Positions 1 through 10,648 of a stretch of 64,000 bases of DNA are shown here, in pieces. A program made the position numbers and the translations under genes. The DNA is taken from positions 3,120,957-3,184,956 of the forward strand of contig NC_020169.2 of assembly GCF_000224145.3 (NCBI RefSeq). The letters run 5' to 3'. The stretch's first letter is position 1. The number at the start of each line of letters is the position of its first letter. Source of the DNA: Ciona intestinalis. Its lineage: Eukaryota; Chordata; Ascidiacea; Phlebobranchia; Cionidae. The notes beneath the pieces are model-generated. The model was not told the DNA's origin. It made no database searches and saw nothing but the letters and a program-made list of their open reading frames with translations.

Positions 1-735
1 CTGAAACCCTTTACTATTAAACCTCACATAGACTTTGTTTTTAGTATCTTGTTACATATCAATAACATAGAATTATACAAAAAATTACTATGCAGATTCT
101 CAATTTGCTCTTCGTTAAAAAACAGCCCATTGGTTGTACTGGCACCTTACATATATAAACCAACACAGCATCTAAATGTAAAATCTTTTCCACAATTGTT
201 AAGCTTACGTTACCGTCTGTTAAATTAAACAACTTTGTATAGGAATCATATTCGTTCGAATTTGCATTGTCTACGTTACGATACTGCAGCATAGGCTACA
301 GCTTAGTATGATTCAATAAGTCAATCAACCAGAAAAAACAATGGGGTGCGCACGAATATTTAGGCAGGTACGGATATTCACAGTGTTAATAATGGTGTAT
401 AGCATCCATACCAATTAAATATTGTTAATATATTTATATGTACTGGTTTACTGTGCTTCGAGCACAGATATGTTTTAAAGGTTATCTTAATTTTACTTAT
501 TGCATAAATATTGAATCTTAAACAGCTGTGTTGCGTAACTATTACATAATCATAACTGCTTTTATATGATTGATCAACACTTCTTGAGTTTTTCCAGCGA
601 GTACAGAAAACTATTTGCTCAGTAATAATTGTCTACACTCTTGTATTTGATATTACATTTATTGTTTTGCTAAAAGATAGTATTTTCCTAAGTTTTTTAG
701 ATCAATCGCTGGAACATTGGTAACAAAAAATATAG
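1..735. repeat. Direct duplicate of 4227-4955
   Basis: This non-coding segment recurs almost base for base at 4227-4955, in the same orientation, with only scattered substitutions and small indels. The two copies bracket the CAP-module gene, so they look like the remains of a segmental tandem duplication with a period of about 4.2 kb. The similarity stops a few bases before the N gap. No gene was recognised here. A misassembly of two haplotypes is an alternative explanation. Confidence 0.85.
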
Positions 736-746
736 GGGATCCTTAG

Positions 747-1246
747 NNNNNNNNNNNNNNNNNNNNNNNNNNNNNNNNNNNNNNNNNNNNNNNNNNNNNN
801 NNNNNNNNNNNNNNNNNNNNNNNNNNNNNNNNNNNNNNNNNNNNNNNNNNNNNNNNNNNNNNNNNNNNNNNNNNNNNNNNNNNNNNNNNNNNNNNNNNNN
901 NNNNNNNNNNNNNNNNNNNNNNNNNNNNNNNNNNNNNNNNNNNNNNNNNNNNNNNNNNNNNNNNNNNNNNNNNNNNNNNNNNNNNNNNNNNNNNNNNNNN
1001 NNNNNNNNNNNNNNNNNNNNNNNNNNNNNNNNNNNNNNNNNNNNNNNNNNNNNNNNNNNNNNNNNNNNNNNNNNNNNNNNNNNNNNNNNNNNNNNNNNNN
1101 NNNNNNNNNNNNNNNNNNNNNNNNNNNNNNNNNNNNNNNNNNNNNNNNNNNNNNNNNNNNNNNNNNNNNNNNNNNNNNNNNNNNNNNNNNNNNNNNNNNN
1201 NNNNNNNNNNNNNNNNNNNNNNNNNNNNNNNNNNNNNNNNNNNNNN
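747..1246. other. Assembly gap (500 N)
   Basis: Exactly 500 undetermined bases, a size often used as a placeholder. The gap removes the 3' end of the CAP-module gene. Any reading frame running through it is not evidence of protein sequence. Confidence 0.99.
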
Positions 1247-3963
1247 ACTCCTTTTTGTATTTTTCCAATCTGCTCAAGCAGTGCAGATGTGAACGTGGAT
1301 AAAACATTAGTGGTGTTTGAGAGTTTGGAAAAACATGGACGTTTAAGTATAGCTGAAAAGTTGGATCTTTGCTCGGCTCCGGTCGTCAGAACAGGTTGAA
1401 CGGTCGTCGTCGTGTGCTGAATACTGAACTTAGAACAGAGTTTGTTCTTGGGTCTATAACCAGTCGGGCAAGCTGACGCGCTTGGACCAGAGATATAAGG
1501 TTTACCGGTTGTACTTGCGGGTCCGTAGAAACAAACGATGAAGTTTTGTGGGAAAGGGAGTACTGCTGGTCCTTTTACTCTTTTGCATGCCGTAATACTG
1601 CAACCAACAGCGTACGATTGCGCCCTTATAATTTGCTTGTATCTTTCACAGTTACCCCAACAAGAATTAGTATTATAAGTATAGCTATTTTTCTGTCTTG
1701 TCCACCCGGCAATTGCCTTTACCAAGAGGCTGGAGAAACTTGACCTACTTCCCGATATCGCAATAGTTCGAACTACGCTTGGATATTTCTTTGAACTGTT
1801 AATGTAAGCATCGCTGTCATCATATTCGCATTTTTTGGTATAATTATCTGCCATTTCAGCAAGCACCGGATCCCAAATCACCTCCAGCATGTTGCTTGCA
1901 GTGGGTTCAACTGATCTTCGAATTTCGTTAAGTTTTTCCACCGCTGTTGTAATATCGGCATCTGATAGAACTGCTGTTACAGACTCATGCTTACTAGCGG
2001 TCGTTGGTTCGAATAGAGTTAGAGGTTGGACGGTGGTCGTGTACTGAATATTGGAGTTAGAACAGAGTTTGTTCTTAGGTTTATAACCAGCCGGGCAAGC
2101 TGACGCGCTTGGGCCAGAGATATAAGGCTTACCGGTTGTACTTGCGGGTCCATACAAACAAACGATAAAGTTTTTGGATTCAGAAGAATATAGTGTTTTT
2201 AGTTTTTTGCATGCGGTGATACTACAACCAAGAGCGTACGACTGCGCCCAAATAATTTGCTTGTAGCTTCCACAGTTACCCCAACAATGATCATTTCTGT
2301 AAGTGTAAATGTGTCTCTCGTCTGCCCACCCTGTAATAGCCTCTGTTAGCTGACCAGTGAAATTTAATTGCCATTTGCTCATGACCACAGTATAACCAAC
2401 GCTTGAATAGGTGGTAGAATCGCTGTCACCGCCGTCAAGTATACATGACCGGCTATAATTATCTGCCATTTCAGCAAGCACCGGATCCCAAATCATCTCC
2501 AGCATGTTGCTTGCAGTGGGGTCAACTGATCTTCGAATTTCGTTAAGTTTTTCCACCGCTGTTTTAATATCGGCATCTGACAGAACTGCTGTTACAGGCT
2601 CAGGCTTACCAGCGGTCGTTGGTTCGAATAGAGTTAGAGGTTGAACGGTGGTCGTGTACTGAATATTGGAGTTAGAACAGAGTTTGTTCTTAGGTTTATA
2701 ACCAGTCGGGCAAGCTGACGCGCTTGGGCCAGAGATATAAGGCTTACCGGTTGTACTTGCGGGTCCATACAAACAAACGATAAAGTTTTTGGATTCAGAA
2801 GAATATAGTGTTTTTAGTTTTTTGCATGCGGTGATACTACAACCAAGAGCGTACGACTGCGCCCAAATAATTTGCTTGTAGCTTCCACAGTTACCCCAAC
2901 ACTTATTACTGGCATACCTGTAGTGAGATTTATCTCTTCTCGCCAACAACGTAATTGCTTTTGTTAAAATGCTAGAAAAACTTGATTTTCTCATTCCAAA
3001 TAAGGCGGTATTCCGACCAACGCTTGAATAACCGATAGAACTGCTGATGTAAACATCACTGTCGTCAAGTACGCATTTTTGGGTGTAATTATCTGCGCTT
3101 TTAGCAAGCGCAGGGTCCCAAATCATTTCCATCATGTTGCTTGCAGTGGGTTCAACTGATCTACGTAGCTCATTGTGTTTATCGAGCACCGCTTGGATGT
3201 CCGAAGCTGACAGTATTGCTGCTTTGTTAGACTCAGGCTCTGTTGTACTTGTGGGTTCGGGTGTAGTCGGGGGACTAACTGTAGTGGGGTACGTATTATT
3301 AGACTTGGAGCATAGTTTGTTCTTAGGCTCGTATCCGACCGGACAAGATGACGCGCTCGGGCCAGAAATATAAGGTTTTCTCATTAAATCAACTGGTCCG
3401 TAGTAACATGCGATGAGGTTTTCAGGACCAGCAGAAAAACTCGGTGATTTTAACATTTTACATGCTGTAATGCTACAACCTATACCGCGCATCTTTGCCA
3501 TTACGACTTGCTCATAAGACCTACAGTTTCGAAGTCTGCAAGTACTATTTCTATAAATATAATATGGTTGTTCTGCCGGCCAATGAGTAATTGCTATTGT
3601 TAGCAAGCTAGAATGTGTTGGATTCTTTTCGTTTGCTAAGGAGTTCATACCAATTTGTGAATAGTCATTTAGAGGTTTCAAAACGAGAAAGCCATTATAT
3701 TCACACTTTTGTGTAAATTCCCTTGCCACACGAGCAAGCGCTGGATCCCAAGCAACTTCAATCATATTACTTGCAGTGGGTTTAACAGACCTTCGAAACT
3801 CGTTGTGCAGGTCGACTGCCGTTTTAATATCCATATCCGATAGCGTTGCTGTTACGGCATTAGGCTCAGTAGCGGTCGTGGGTTCGGCATCTTTTAACCG
3901 TGCATTTCCATAACAGAAGCTCATAGTCAGGAAGTAGCATATAGCAACATGTAGTAACTGCAT
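1247..3963 (-). CDS. Secreted four-module CAP/SCP-domain protein, 3' end in gap
   Basis: One open exon of at least 905 codons starting at ATG 3963-3961. The N-terminus is a signal peptide (MQLLHVAICYFLTMSFCYG). Four CAP (SCP/TAPS, CRISP/antigen-5) modules follow at roughly residues 46-205, 254-416, 464-622 and 670-833. Each starts with a HNE(F/L)RRSV-like helix (LNEIRRSV in modules 3-4), has a QIIWAQS-like CAP signature and a C(Y/L)YGP block, and ends in a Cys pair in GPSAS.CP.GY.PKNKLCS. Thr/Pro-rich linkers join the modules. The signature His of the canonical family (HFTQ) is replaced by Ser or Arg (SYKQ, RYKQ), and module 4 has Arg where Trp is usual, so any CAP-type metal site is probably altered. 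A role in extracellular defence or reproduction is a guess from the family. The true stop codon is unknown. Four modules in one intronless frame is unusual, since most CAP proteins have one. Confidence 0.88.
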
Positions 3964-4030
3964 CCTAAGGTTAATTTCGTATCCAAAGAACTTATGTTCT
4001 ACATTAAAAATAAAGATACTGTATTAAATG

Positions 4031-4224
4031 TAGTGTCCTGTGGTGTAAGATGGGACACCTTTGGCACATAACAGACACATATCTTGATCGTGTTTTAAAC
4101 AAGTAACAACAGCCTATGGACTTAAGAGTATAGGGTTTTTTACTTCTTTGAATGTTCTTTGTTTACTATCAACTGAGTCGAGAAAATAAAATGAAAACGT
4201 GTCTCCTCTTTCCCCACCCTACTA
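4031..4224 (-). mobile_element. MITE copy (Ciona 'GGGTGGGG' family)
   Basis: About 190 bp with terminal inverted repeats: the left end reads like GGTGTAAGATGGGACACC and the right end GTCTCC...CCCCACCCTACTA. The interior blocks (GTGTTTTAAACAA, GAATGTTCTTTGTTTAC) recur in every other copy in this window. There is no coding capacity. TA flanks suggest a Tc1/mariner-like or similar source. It resembles the abundant Ciona MITE described in the literature (Cimi-1), but the name is from memory and was not checked. Confidence 0.8.
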
Positions 4225-4226
4225 AT

Positions 4227-4955
4227 GAAACCCTTTACTATTAAACCTCACATAGACTTTTTCTTTTCAGTATCTTGTTACATATCAATAACATAGAATT
4301 ATACAAAATATTACTATGCAGATTCTCAATTTGCTCTTCGTTAAAAAACAGTTCATTGGTTGTACTGGCACCTTACATATATAAACCAACACAGCATCTT
4401 AATGTAAAATCTTTTACACAGTTTTTAGCTTACGTTACCGTCTGTTAAATTAAACAACTTTGTATAGGAATCATATTCGTTCAAATTTGCATTGTCTACG
4501 TTACGATACTGCAGCATACAGCTTAGTATGATTCAATAAGTCAATCAACCAGAAAAAAACAATGGGGTGCGCACGAATATTTAGGCAGGTACGGATATTC
4601 ACAGTGTTAATAATGGTATATAGCATCCATACCAATTGAATATTGTTAATATATTTATATGTACTGGTTTACTGTGCTTCGAGCACAGATATATTTTATA
4701 GGTTATCTTAATTTTACTTATTGCATAAATATTGAATCTTAAACAGCTGTGTTGCGTAACTATTACATAATCATAACTGCTTTTATATGATTGATCAACA
4801 CTCTTGAGTTTTTCCAACGGGTACAGAAAACTATTTGCCCAGTAATAATTGTCTACACTCTTGTATTTGATATTACATTTATTGTTTTGCTAAAAGATAG
4901 TATTTTCCTAAGTTTTTTAGATCAATCGCTGGAACATTGGTAACAAAAAATATAG
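4227..4955. repeat. Second copy of the 1-735 segment
   Basis: Near-identical to 1-735. It lies just upstream of the CAP gene, where by symmetry the 3' flank of another gene copy would be expected. It then passes directly into short degenerate repeats rather than into a second CAP gene. Confidence 0.85.
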
Positions 4956-5125
4956 ACAAATCATGGAAACAACATTAGTAACAAAATTTGGACAGAACAT
5001 GGACAAACCACGAATAAAACATAGACAAATTTGTACAAAACACCGACAAAGCATGAACGAAACGTTGACAAAACATAAATTGGAAAAACATTGACAGGAA
5101 AATAAAAATAAAATGCTAACAATAT
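4956..5125. repeat. Short degenerate repeats (ACATGGACAAA-like)
   Basis: About ten imperfect copies of a 15-20-bp motif such as AAACATTGACAAAA or AACATGGACAAA in tandem. Non-coding, and the junction between the duplicated segment and the satellite-bearing unit. Confidence 0.6.
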
Positions 5126-5630
5126 TTTTAAAGAGCCCCAATTAATTAGATGGGCTTTCAAAGTCAAATTTTTAAAGAGCCCCAATTAGTTAGATAGGCT
5201 TATAGAGCTGAATTTTTAAATAGCCCCATATAGTTGGCTGGCCTTTGAGGATTTTTTTTAAAGGGCCCCAATTAATTATAGTTAGATAAGCCCCAAGAGT
5301 TAAGTTTTTAAAGAGCCCCAATAACTAGATAGGCTCCCATGGTTAAAACGAGCCCCAAATAATTAGATAGACTTCCAGGGTTAAAAAGAGCCTTAAATGT
5401 TATACAGAATCCCAATAAATTGGATTGGCAGCTAGAGTTGAGTTTTGAAAAAGACCCACTGCGATTTTTACAGAGCCCAATTAATTAGATATAGGCCCCC
5501 ATGGTTAATTTTTTAAGGATCCCTAATTCATAAGATGGGCTCCCAATAAATGAGTAGGCTCCTAGGCTCTCAGGGTTAAAAGCCCAAAATTAATTAAAAG
5601 TCCAAAATTAATTAGACAGACTCACAAATA
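5126..5630. repeat. Degenerate 43-bp satellite array A
   Basis: About a dozen diverged units built round TTTAAAGAGCCCCAATTAAT and a TAGATAGGCT block. They are much more diverged than those in the array at 8832-10648, so this is an older or less homogenised array. Confidence 0.75.
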
Positions 5631-6229
5631 GCGGCTTTCTTACCTTCAGTGTTTCTTCTTTTCCTTAGCATCTGTAGAGGTTTCTTCACCAGTAAAAACT
5701 TCTTTACAAGAGTTAAAGTGTGTACATTCCATTGTTTTTAATTTTAAGATTGTGTACATTCATATTGTTTTCAATTGACAAAATTTATTTTAAGTTTAAT
5801 TTGTAAATGCATAGTTTATTTTAGGGTGGTGAGAGACGTTACACCGTTAGCACAGATCTAATTAAATATCCTGTTCGAGTTTTAAACACTTAATGTTAAA
5901 TACAACTAATATCTATTTTTAGCAGATCTACGACAAGGGCTTCAGAAGTCTAGAAAGTTTAATTTTCCTGAAGCTTGATGTGGCTGGCTTTAAGAAGCTC
6001 GAAAAATTTCTATTCTAGCACATGTGCATATAGTAATTATAATATTCCACCGGTAATATACTAATAAGTGGTTTAAGTTTGTCAAGAAAAAAAATTCTTT
6101 GCAGAGTCAAGAACATGTTTGCGGGGTTATTTATTATGTATGAAACACATGGTACACAATACAGTAATAAATTTAGTTCTGCTTCACACTGTGTGGTTTC
6201 ATAAAACTTAATTGCAGATTAACTTAAAA

Positions 6230-6745
6230 TTCTAAAGAGCCCCAATTAATTAGATAGGCTCAGGGTTAATTTTTTCTCCAATTAATGGGACTCGGGGTTA
6301 ATTTTTTTAAAGAGCCCCAATTAATTAGGTGGGCTCAGGATTACACTTTTTAAGAGCTCCATTTGATTAGATAGGCTCAGGGTTACAGTTTTTAAAGAGC
6401 TCCAATTGATTAGATATGCTCAGGGTTAATTTTTTTAAAGAGCTCCAATTAATTAGTTAGGCTTAGGGTTAATTTTCAAGAGCTCCAATTAATGAGATAG
6501 GCTCGGGGTTAATTTTTTTAAAGAGCCCCAATTAGTTCTAGATAGGCTCAGGCTCCCAGGGTTAATTAAAAAAACAATTAATTAGATGGAGTCTAAAAGT
6601 CCGAAAGAGCCCCCAGTTAATTAGATAAGCTCCTAGGGTCTCCTAGGGTTAGTTTTTGGTTTATTTAAAGAGCCCAGAACATTTAAATGGGCTTCCACGG
6701 TTAAATATTTTAACGAGCCCCACTTAATTAGATAGGCTTCCAGAT
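6230..6745. repeat. Degenerate 43-bp satellite array B
   Basis: Roughly eleven diverged units with the same AAAGAGCCCCAATTAATTAG core and GATAGGCTCAGGGTTA tail as the other arrays. It belongs to the second copy of the larger tandem unit. Confidence 0.75.
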
Positions 6746-6886
6746 ATCTACTTTCTTACCTTCAGTGTTGCTTTTCTTCACCAGCACGAAAACTTCATTA
6801 CAAGAGTTAAGAGTGTGTACATCCACATTGTAAGAGTTTGTACATCCGTGTAAGAGTTTGTACATCCGTATTGTTTTTAATTAACA

Positions 6887-7134
6887 AAATTTATTTTAGG
6901 GTGGAGGAGACGTTACACCGTTAGCACAATTTATTTTAGGGTGGAGGAGACGTTACACCGTTAGCACAACTTATTTTAGGGTGGTGGGAGACGTTACACC
7001 GTTAGCACAATTTATTTTAGGGTGGTGGGAGACGTTACACCCAACGGTGTGAGAGACGTTACACCGTTGGCACAATTTATTTTACGGTGGGGGAGACGTT
7101 ACACCGTTGGCACAATTTATTTTAGGGTGAGTTT
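6887..7134. repeat. 40-bp minisatellite, about five units
   Basis: Tandem units of about 40 bp containing TTATTTTAGGGTGG and GACGTTACACCGTTAGCAC, with one irregular short unit near 7041-7060. A single copy of the same block sits at 5817-5860, so the array expanded after the larger unit duplicated. Confidence 0.8.
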
Positions 7135-7181
7135 TAAACAATTAAAAATGTTTCTGTAACAACTAATATCTATTTTCTGTA

Positions 7182-7285
7182 GATCCATAACAAATGCTTC
7201 CGAAGTCGTAGATTGGGCAATTCAAACTACATTAAAACCAGATAAAATGTTCCTGGAGCTTGATGTGGCTGGCCTGGACAAGCTT
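7182..7285 (+). pseudogene. Exon-like relic, possible universal-stress-protein fragment
   Basis: Between an acceptor-like CTGTAG and a donor-like GTAAAG lies one open frame of about 34 codons, reading ...SEVVDWAI...KPDKMFLELDV. The A(x)nVVDWAI...LELDV pattern loosely recalls the first helix and strand of universal stress proteins (DWAL..L.P.D.L.LLHV), but this is a weak resemblance. The homologous block at about 5935-5999 has lost the frame. No partner exons were found on either side, so this is more likely a relic carried in a repeat than a working gene. Confidence 0.3.
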
Positions 7286-7700
7286 GGTAAAGTTCTTTGA
7301 AGTAATTTACTAACATCAATTGTGCCTCTAAGTACATGTGCATACAGTAATTATATTAGTCTATCGGTAATATAAATATACTATACTATAATAAGTTTTT
7401 AAAGTTTGCGAAGATTTTCGCAGTTAAGAATTTTTTTTGCAGGGTCAAGAATTTTTTTTTGGAGGGTTTTTAAGTATGAAGCCTACACATAGTACACAAT
7501 AACAATACAGTAACAAATTTAACACCAGCGTGTAGGTCAAAAAAAATCGTTTTTTGAAACAGTAAGTGCCTGGTTTTAACTGAAAAATAATCCAGTTTTA
7601 TCGAATTATGTGGTGTAGAACTTAACTGCAGTTTCAACTTGAAATCCAACACTTGAAAATGTAATTTAAAATGTAATTTGTTATGAAAATTAAATTCCTT

Positions 7701-8101
7701 TTTTCTTCACCGATGGAAATTTTCTTTTACTAATTTAACATTAAATTGTTAGAAATTCCTGACATGAGGATATCGTTTGTTTTTAATTTTTATTAACTAC
7801 AGCATTTTTAATACGCACAGCTCTTTTGTTGTTATGGTATAAAAACATTTTATTTGTTCATTAATTGCAAACACCAAAATATTGCAAAATATTGGTAAGT
7901 GAAATATTAAGTAATGTTTTTTAACGAACAAGCGAGTCTGTATGTTACATGCAAAACCAGCAGAATGTAACAATAATATTTCGCAAATGGGTCTTCCGGT
8001 AATTAACATTTATAGCACAAACATTTGTGCCAATGTCTATGGCAAGCAAAATCTTGGTACAATAAAGCCTTTACCAAAATAGCCATTTACTTGGTGTTTA
8101 T
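7701..8101. other. Non-coding stretch, nothing recognised
   Basis: AT-rich sequence. The short open frames here lack splice context or family resemblance, and no repeat was seen. Confidence 0.5.
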
Positions 8102-8437
8102 TTTACAGCGAAGATTCCAACCACGCCCAGGAGGCTACTTCGCCTGTGGTCGTTGAGGTTTTTTTTACCAGGACCTCTCGCCAGTAGCCCTAGTTATACC
8201 TGGTCCTTGATTCTCTTTAGTTTCACCTTGATTCTTTTTAGTTTCAAAAAGAATCAAGGCCCGCTAGGCTTTACAGCGAAGATTCCAACCACGCCCAGGA
8301 GGCTACTTCGCCTGTGGTCGTTGAGGTTTTTTTTACCAGGACCTCTCGCCAGTAGCCCTAGTTATACCTGGTCCTTGATTCTCTTTAGTTTCACCTTGAT
8401 TCTTTTTAGTTTCAAAAAGAATCAAGGCCCGCTAGGC
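8102..8437. repeat. 168-bp tandem duplication
   Basis: Two essentially identical direct copies, 8102-8269 and 8270-8437, each from TTTACAGCGAAGATTCC to CAAGGCCCGCTAGGC. Near-identity implies a recent origin. Inside each copy, CTTGATTCTTTTTAG is followed by a complementary AAAAAGAATCAAGG, giving a hairpin. The long plus-strand open frame here is produced by the duplication. Confidence 0.9.
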
Positions 8438-8831
8438 AGCAACGATGCCACCCAACGGTTTTAGAAAAGCGAGCGACCGCGTAGAAAAGCGAGCGACCGC
8501 ACAATCACACAACCAAGAACTGCAACCTGGACTGACCGTCTCATAAACTGAACTTACACCTCCCAACACACCATCGTTATACGTGGCTTACCGCGTTAGA
8601 AGGCGTACTGTGAGAAATTGACACAGGACACAAGAAAATGGACACGGCAAACACTTCTGACCTGGCATTGGCTGATCCAATGATTTAAGATATGAAAATA
8701 TAGAAGGGGTGAGCTGTAGCACCTAACCATTTGCAACACATTTGTTTGTATGAAATGTTTAAATGTGAATTTGTGTAAATTAAAGTTTCGAACTGTAAAT
8801 TCTGAGTCAATGGTGTTGGACAGTGTAGCCA
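8438..8831. other. Non-coding stretch with a 20-bp doublet
   Basis: Contains AGAAAAGCGAGCGACCGC twice in tandem (about 8462-8500) and otherwise unrecognised AT-rich sequence. No gene seen. Confidence 0.45.
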
Positions 8832-10648
8832 GATCCCTAATTGATTATCAGAGTTGAACTTTTTAAAGAGCCCCAATCGATTAGATAGGCTCAAAGTTGA
8901 ACTTTTTAAAGAGCCCCAATTGATTAGATAGGCTCAGAGTTGAACTTTTTAAAGAGCCCCAATTGATTAGATAGACTCAGGGTTGAACTTTTTAAAGAGC
9001 CCCAATTGATTAGGTAGGCTCAGAGTTGAACTTTTTAAAGAGCCCCAATTGATTAGATAGGCTCAGGGTTAAAGATCACTTTTTAAAGAGCCCCAATTGA
9101 TTAGATAGGCTCAGGGTTGAACTTTTTAAAGAGCCCCAATTGATTAGATAGGCTCAGGGTTGAACTTTTTAAAGAGCCCCAATTGATTAGATAGGCTCAG
9201 GGTTGAACTTTTTAAAGAGCCCCAATTGATTAGATAGGCTCAGAGTTGAACTTTTTAAAGAGCCCCAATTGATTAGATAGGCTCAGAGTTGAACTTTTTA
9301 AAGAGCCCCAATTGATTAGATAGGCTCAGAGTTGAACTTTTTAAAGAGCCCCAATTGATTAGATAGGCTCAGAGTTGAACTTTTTAAAGAGCCCCAATTG
9401 ATTAGATAGGCTCAGGGTTGAACTTTTTAAAGAGCCCCAATTGATTAGATAGGCTCAGAGTTGAACTTTTTAAAGAGCCCCAATTGATTAGATAGGCTCA
9501 GAGTTGAACTTTTTAAAGAGCCCCAATTGATTAGATAGGCTCAGAGTTGAACTTTTTAAAGAGCCCCAATTGATTAGATAGGCTCAGGGTTGAACTTTTT
9601 GAAGAGCCCCAATTGATTAGATAGGCTCAGGGTTGAACTTTTTAAAGAGCCCCAATTGATTAAATAGGCTCAGAGTTGAACTTTTTAAAGAGCCCCAATT
9701 GATTAGATAGGCTCAGAGTTGAACTTTTTAAAGAGCCCCAATTGATTAGATAGGCTCAGAATTGAACTTTTTNNNNNNNNNNNNNNNNNNNNNNNNNNNN
9801 NNNNNNNNNNNNNNNNNNNNNNNNNNNNNNNNNNNNNNNNNNNNNNNNNNNNNNNNNNNNNNNNNNNNNNNNNNNNNNNNNNNNNNNNNNNNNNNNNNNN
9901 NNNNNNNNNNNNNNNNNNNNNNNNNNNNNNNNNNNNNNNNNNNNNNNNNNNNNNNNNNNNNNNNNNNNNNNNNNGAGCCCCTATTGATTAGATAGACTCG
10001 AACTTTTTAAAGAGCCCCAATTAATTAGATAGGCTCAGGGTTGAACTTTTTAAAGAGCCCCAATTAATTAGATGGGCTCAGAGTTGAACTTTTTAAAGAG
10101 CCCCAATTAATTATATACGCTCAGGGTTGACCTTTTTAAAGAGCCCCAATTGATTAGATAGGCTCAGGGTTGAACTTTTTAAAGAGCCCCAATTGATTAG
10201 ATAGGCTCAGAGTTAAACTTTTTAAAGAGCCCCAATTGATTAGATGGGCTCAGAGTTAAACTTTTTAAAGAGCCCCAATTGGTTAGATAGGCTCAGGGTT
10301 GAACTTTTTAAAGAGCCCCAATTGATTAGATAGGCTCAGGGTTGAACTGTTTAAAGGAGCCCCAATTGATTAGATAGGCTCAGGGTTGAACTTTTTAAAG
10401 AGCCCCAATTGATTAGATAGGCTCAGGGTTGAACTTTTTAAAGAGCCCCAATTGATTAGATAGGCTCAGGGTTGAACTTTTTAAAGAGCCCCAATTGATT
10501 AGATAGGCTCAGGGTTGAACATTTTAAAGAGCCCCAATTAATTAGATAGGCTCAGGGTTGAACTTTTTAAAGAGCCCCAATTGATTAGATAGGCTCAGAA
10601 TATTAAAAGTTTTTGAGCCCAAGTTATTTAAACAGGCTTCCAGGGTTA
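8832..10648. repeat. Homogeneous 43-bp satellite array C (interrupted by gap)
   Basis: Tandem head-to-tail units of exactly 43 bp (for example CAGAGTTG at 9241 and 9284), with the core TTTTTAAAGAGCCCCAATTG and the junction GATAGGCTCAG. About 21 units precede the gap and about 15 follow it. Units differ mainly at GAGTT/GGGTT, and those at the 3' end (from 9975) and outer edges are more diverged, as expected for an array homogenised by unequal exchange. There are no spacers between units. Confidence 0.95.
9773..9974. other. Assembly gap (202 N) inside satellite
   Basis: Undetermined bases with satellite on both sides, so the array length is not fixed by this assembly. Confidence 0.99.

Larger units (their letters stand above)
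5126..7700. repeat. Tandem unit of about 1.1-1.4 kb, two copies
   Basis: Copy 1 is about 5126-6229 and copy 2 about 6230-7700. In both the order is satellite array, a TTCTTACCTTCAGTGTT block (5639, 6754), a TTATTTTAGGGTGG block (5817, 6887), an exon-like block ending CTTGATGTGGCTGGC (about 5935-5999, 7182-7285), then ACATGTGCATA...GTAATATA and ATGGTACACAATA...AGTAA. In copy 2 the middle block has expanded to about five tandem 40-bp repeats. Confidence 0.7.

Noticed and set aside
697-1307. Reading frames through the 500-N gap
   Set aside because: The residues are only undetermined bases; the apparent C-terminus beyond the gap (down to 697) is an artefact.
8153-8464. 103-codon open frame with repeated hydrophobic segments
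   Set aside because: Its internal repeat is just the 168-bp tandem duplication translated; no start context or homologue.
8832-10648. CRISPR-like regular repeats
   Set aside because: The 43-bp units abut with no unique spacers, and the host is a eukaryote, so this is satellite DNA.
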